NCBI GenBank assembly: GCA_039936115.1
Contig: JBDTIZ010000309.1
Coordinates: 1 to 7,024 of the forward strand
Direction: 5' to 3'
DNA: 7,024 bases
Origin: DATIJJ01 sp039936115
GTDB taxonomy: Bacteria; Pseudomonadota; Gammaproteobacteria; DSM-16500
Part shown: one piece after another, positions 6,742 to 7,024 of the stretch
How the letters are laid out: each line of letters opens with the position of its first letter
How positions within the stretch are numbered: the stretch's first letter is position 1
The notes under the pieces: model-generated
Databases searched by the model: none
What the model was told of the DNA's origin: nothing
Seen by the model: the letters and a program-made list of their open reading frames with translations, nothing else
Position numbers and translations under genes: made by a program

Positions 6742-6757
6742 CGTGGTTTAAATCACG
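6742..6757. promoter_or_regulatory. 16-bp near-perfect palindrome, candidate operator
   Basis: CGTGGTTTAAATCACG pairs at 7 of 8 positions around its centre and is more GC-rich at its arms than the surrounding intergenic DNA. It lies about 72 nt before the ATG of the 698-residue gene and downstream of the best promoter candidate. The size and symmetry suit a dimeric regulator such as the LuxR-type protein of the same operon. It is not a match to the classical lux box, so the link is inference. Confidence 0.35.
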
Positions 6758-6815
6758 GTGTTTTCTAGCTCGCAATGGAAATAGGTTATGTTTTAAGAAT
6801 TAATTATATTTATAT

Positions 6816-6845
6816 ATTATATTGACCATTATAACGTCTGATCAA
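6816..6845 (-). promoter_or_regulatory. putative promoter of the ankyrin-luxR operon
   Basis: On the minus strand TTGATC (6845-6840, 4 of 6 to the -35 consensus), 18 bp and TATAAT (6821-6816) make a plausible sigma-70 promoter, leaving a leader of about 140 nt. A second TATAAT (6833-6828) lies slightly upstream with a poorer -35. The DNA is very AT-rich, so chance hexamers are likely and confidence is limited. Confidence 0.35.
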
Positions 6846-6946
6846 TTATTTTGCATGCCTGAATCTTTTCAAAATGGCTGGATAATTATTTTTTTATAAA
6901 AAGCTGTTTATAAATAATCAGTTACAGACATGCGGGTTGGGGAGTT

Positions 6947-7024
6947 CTACGGTGGAGTGCGACAGATGGCTTTTTGATGCTGCATAAAGACTTCTGTGGG
7001 TGTTAGGTAACCCAAGCATTTTCT
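6947..7024 (-). mobile_element. IS30-family transposase, C-terminal end (partial, runs off window)
   Basis: The minus strand from the window edge encodes RKCLGYLTPTEVF, the hallmark end of IS30-family DDE transposases (typically RPRK.LG(Y/F).TP.EVF), then 12 more residues to TAG at 6947-6949. IS30 transposases commonly end soon after this in a (V/I)AL-type tail. Here that tail, PSVALHRRT, is found in the neighbouring frame and would be reached by deleting one base in the A5 run (T5 at 6971-6975 on the plus strand). This copy may therefore carry a frameshift near its end, or the natural protein may simply end at this TAG. The downstream sequence probably holds the terminal inverted repeat. Only the last 25 residues are visible. 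Confidence 0.7.

Larger units (their letters stand above)
6684..6946. other. AT-rich intergenic region between the operon and the IS30 fragment
   Basis: No gene or RNA is seen here. Apart from the promoter and palindrome noted separately, it holds two copies of the palindromic octamer TTTATAAA (6893-6900 and 6907-6914), spaced 14 bp apart. Near 6930-6946 it contains the probable outer end of the insertion sequence, where the base composition becomes GC-richer again. The exact IS boundary cannot be set because the other inverted repeat is outside the window. Confidence 0.5.

Overview
The window comes from an AT-rich gammaproteobacterium. GlmM is of the gammaproteobacterial type. The other genes (ankyrin-repeat proteins, a Gly-rich two-span membrane protein with an acidic C-terminus, a stand-alone LuxR-type regulator, a palindromic dispersed repeat and an IS30-type fragment) look like the accessory genome of a host-associated member of the Legionellales (Coxiellaceae/Diplorickettsiaceae/Berkiella-like). 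The genus cannot be fixed from this sequence, and the order-level guess is inference.

Layout. 1-16 is the right-hand end of a dispersed repeat. 86-1426 (minus) is an intact glmM, the only clear housekeeping gene. Divergent from it, behind a promoter-like region carrying a perfect 15-bp dyad, is a 208-residue putative membrane protein (1588-2214). At about 2241-2283 sits a second copy of the repeat, with a hairpin. From inside that repeat to 3775 runs the remnant of one large gene on the plus strand. It has lost its 5' end to the repeat, is interrupted by an in-frame TGA at 3292-3294, and has a frameshift or deletion near 3617-3650. It encoded a domain strikingly like that of plant IQM proteins, followed by ankyrin-like repeats. 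On the minus strand, 6670 to 3810 is a two-gene operon: a 698-residue helical, ankyrin-containing protein, then a LuxR-family regulator with an acyl-homoserine-lactone-type sensor domain, starting 5 nt after the first stop codon. The window closes with an AT-rich intergenic region and the C-terminal end of an IS30-family transposase (minus).

How the parts relate. GlmM makes glucosamine-1-phosphate for cell-wall and LPS precursors and has no evident link to its neighbours here. The adjacent folP and tpiA/secG genes often seen around glmM in related bacteria are absent, and direct repeats bracket the glmM plus membrane-protein segment. The LuxR regulator and its ankyrin partner form a translationally coupled pair, with a palindrome in the leader region that could be its operator. 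The most interesting items are the bacterial IQM-like domain in the decaying ankyrin gene, the luxR-ankyrin operon, and a G7 tract where any one-base slip would immediately truncate the 698-residue protein.
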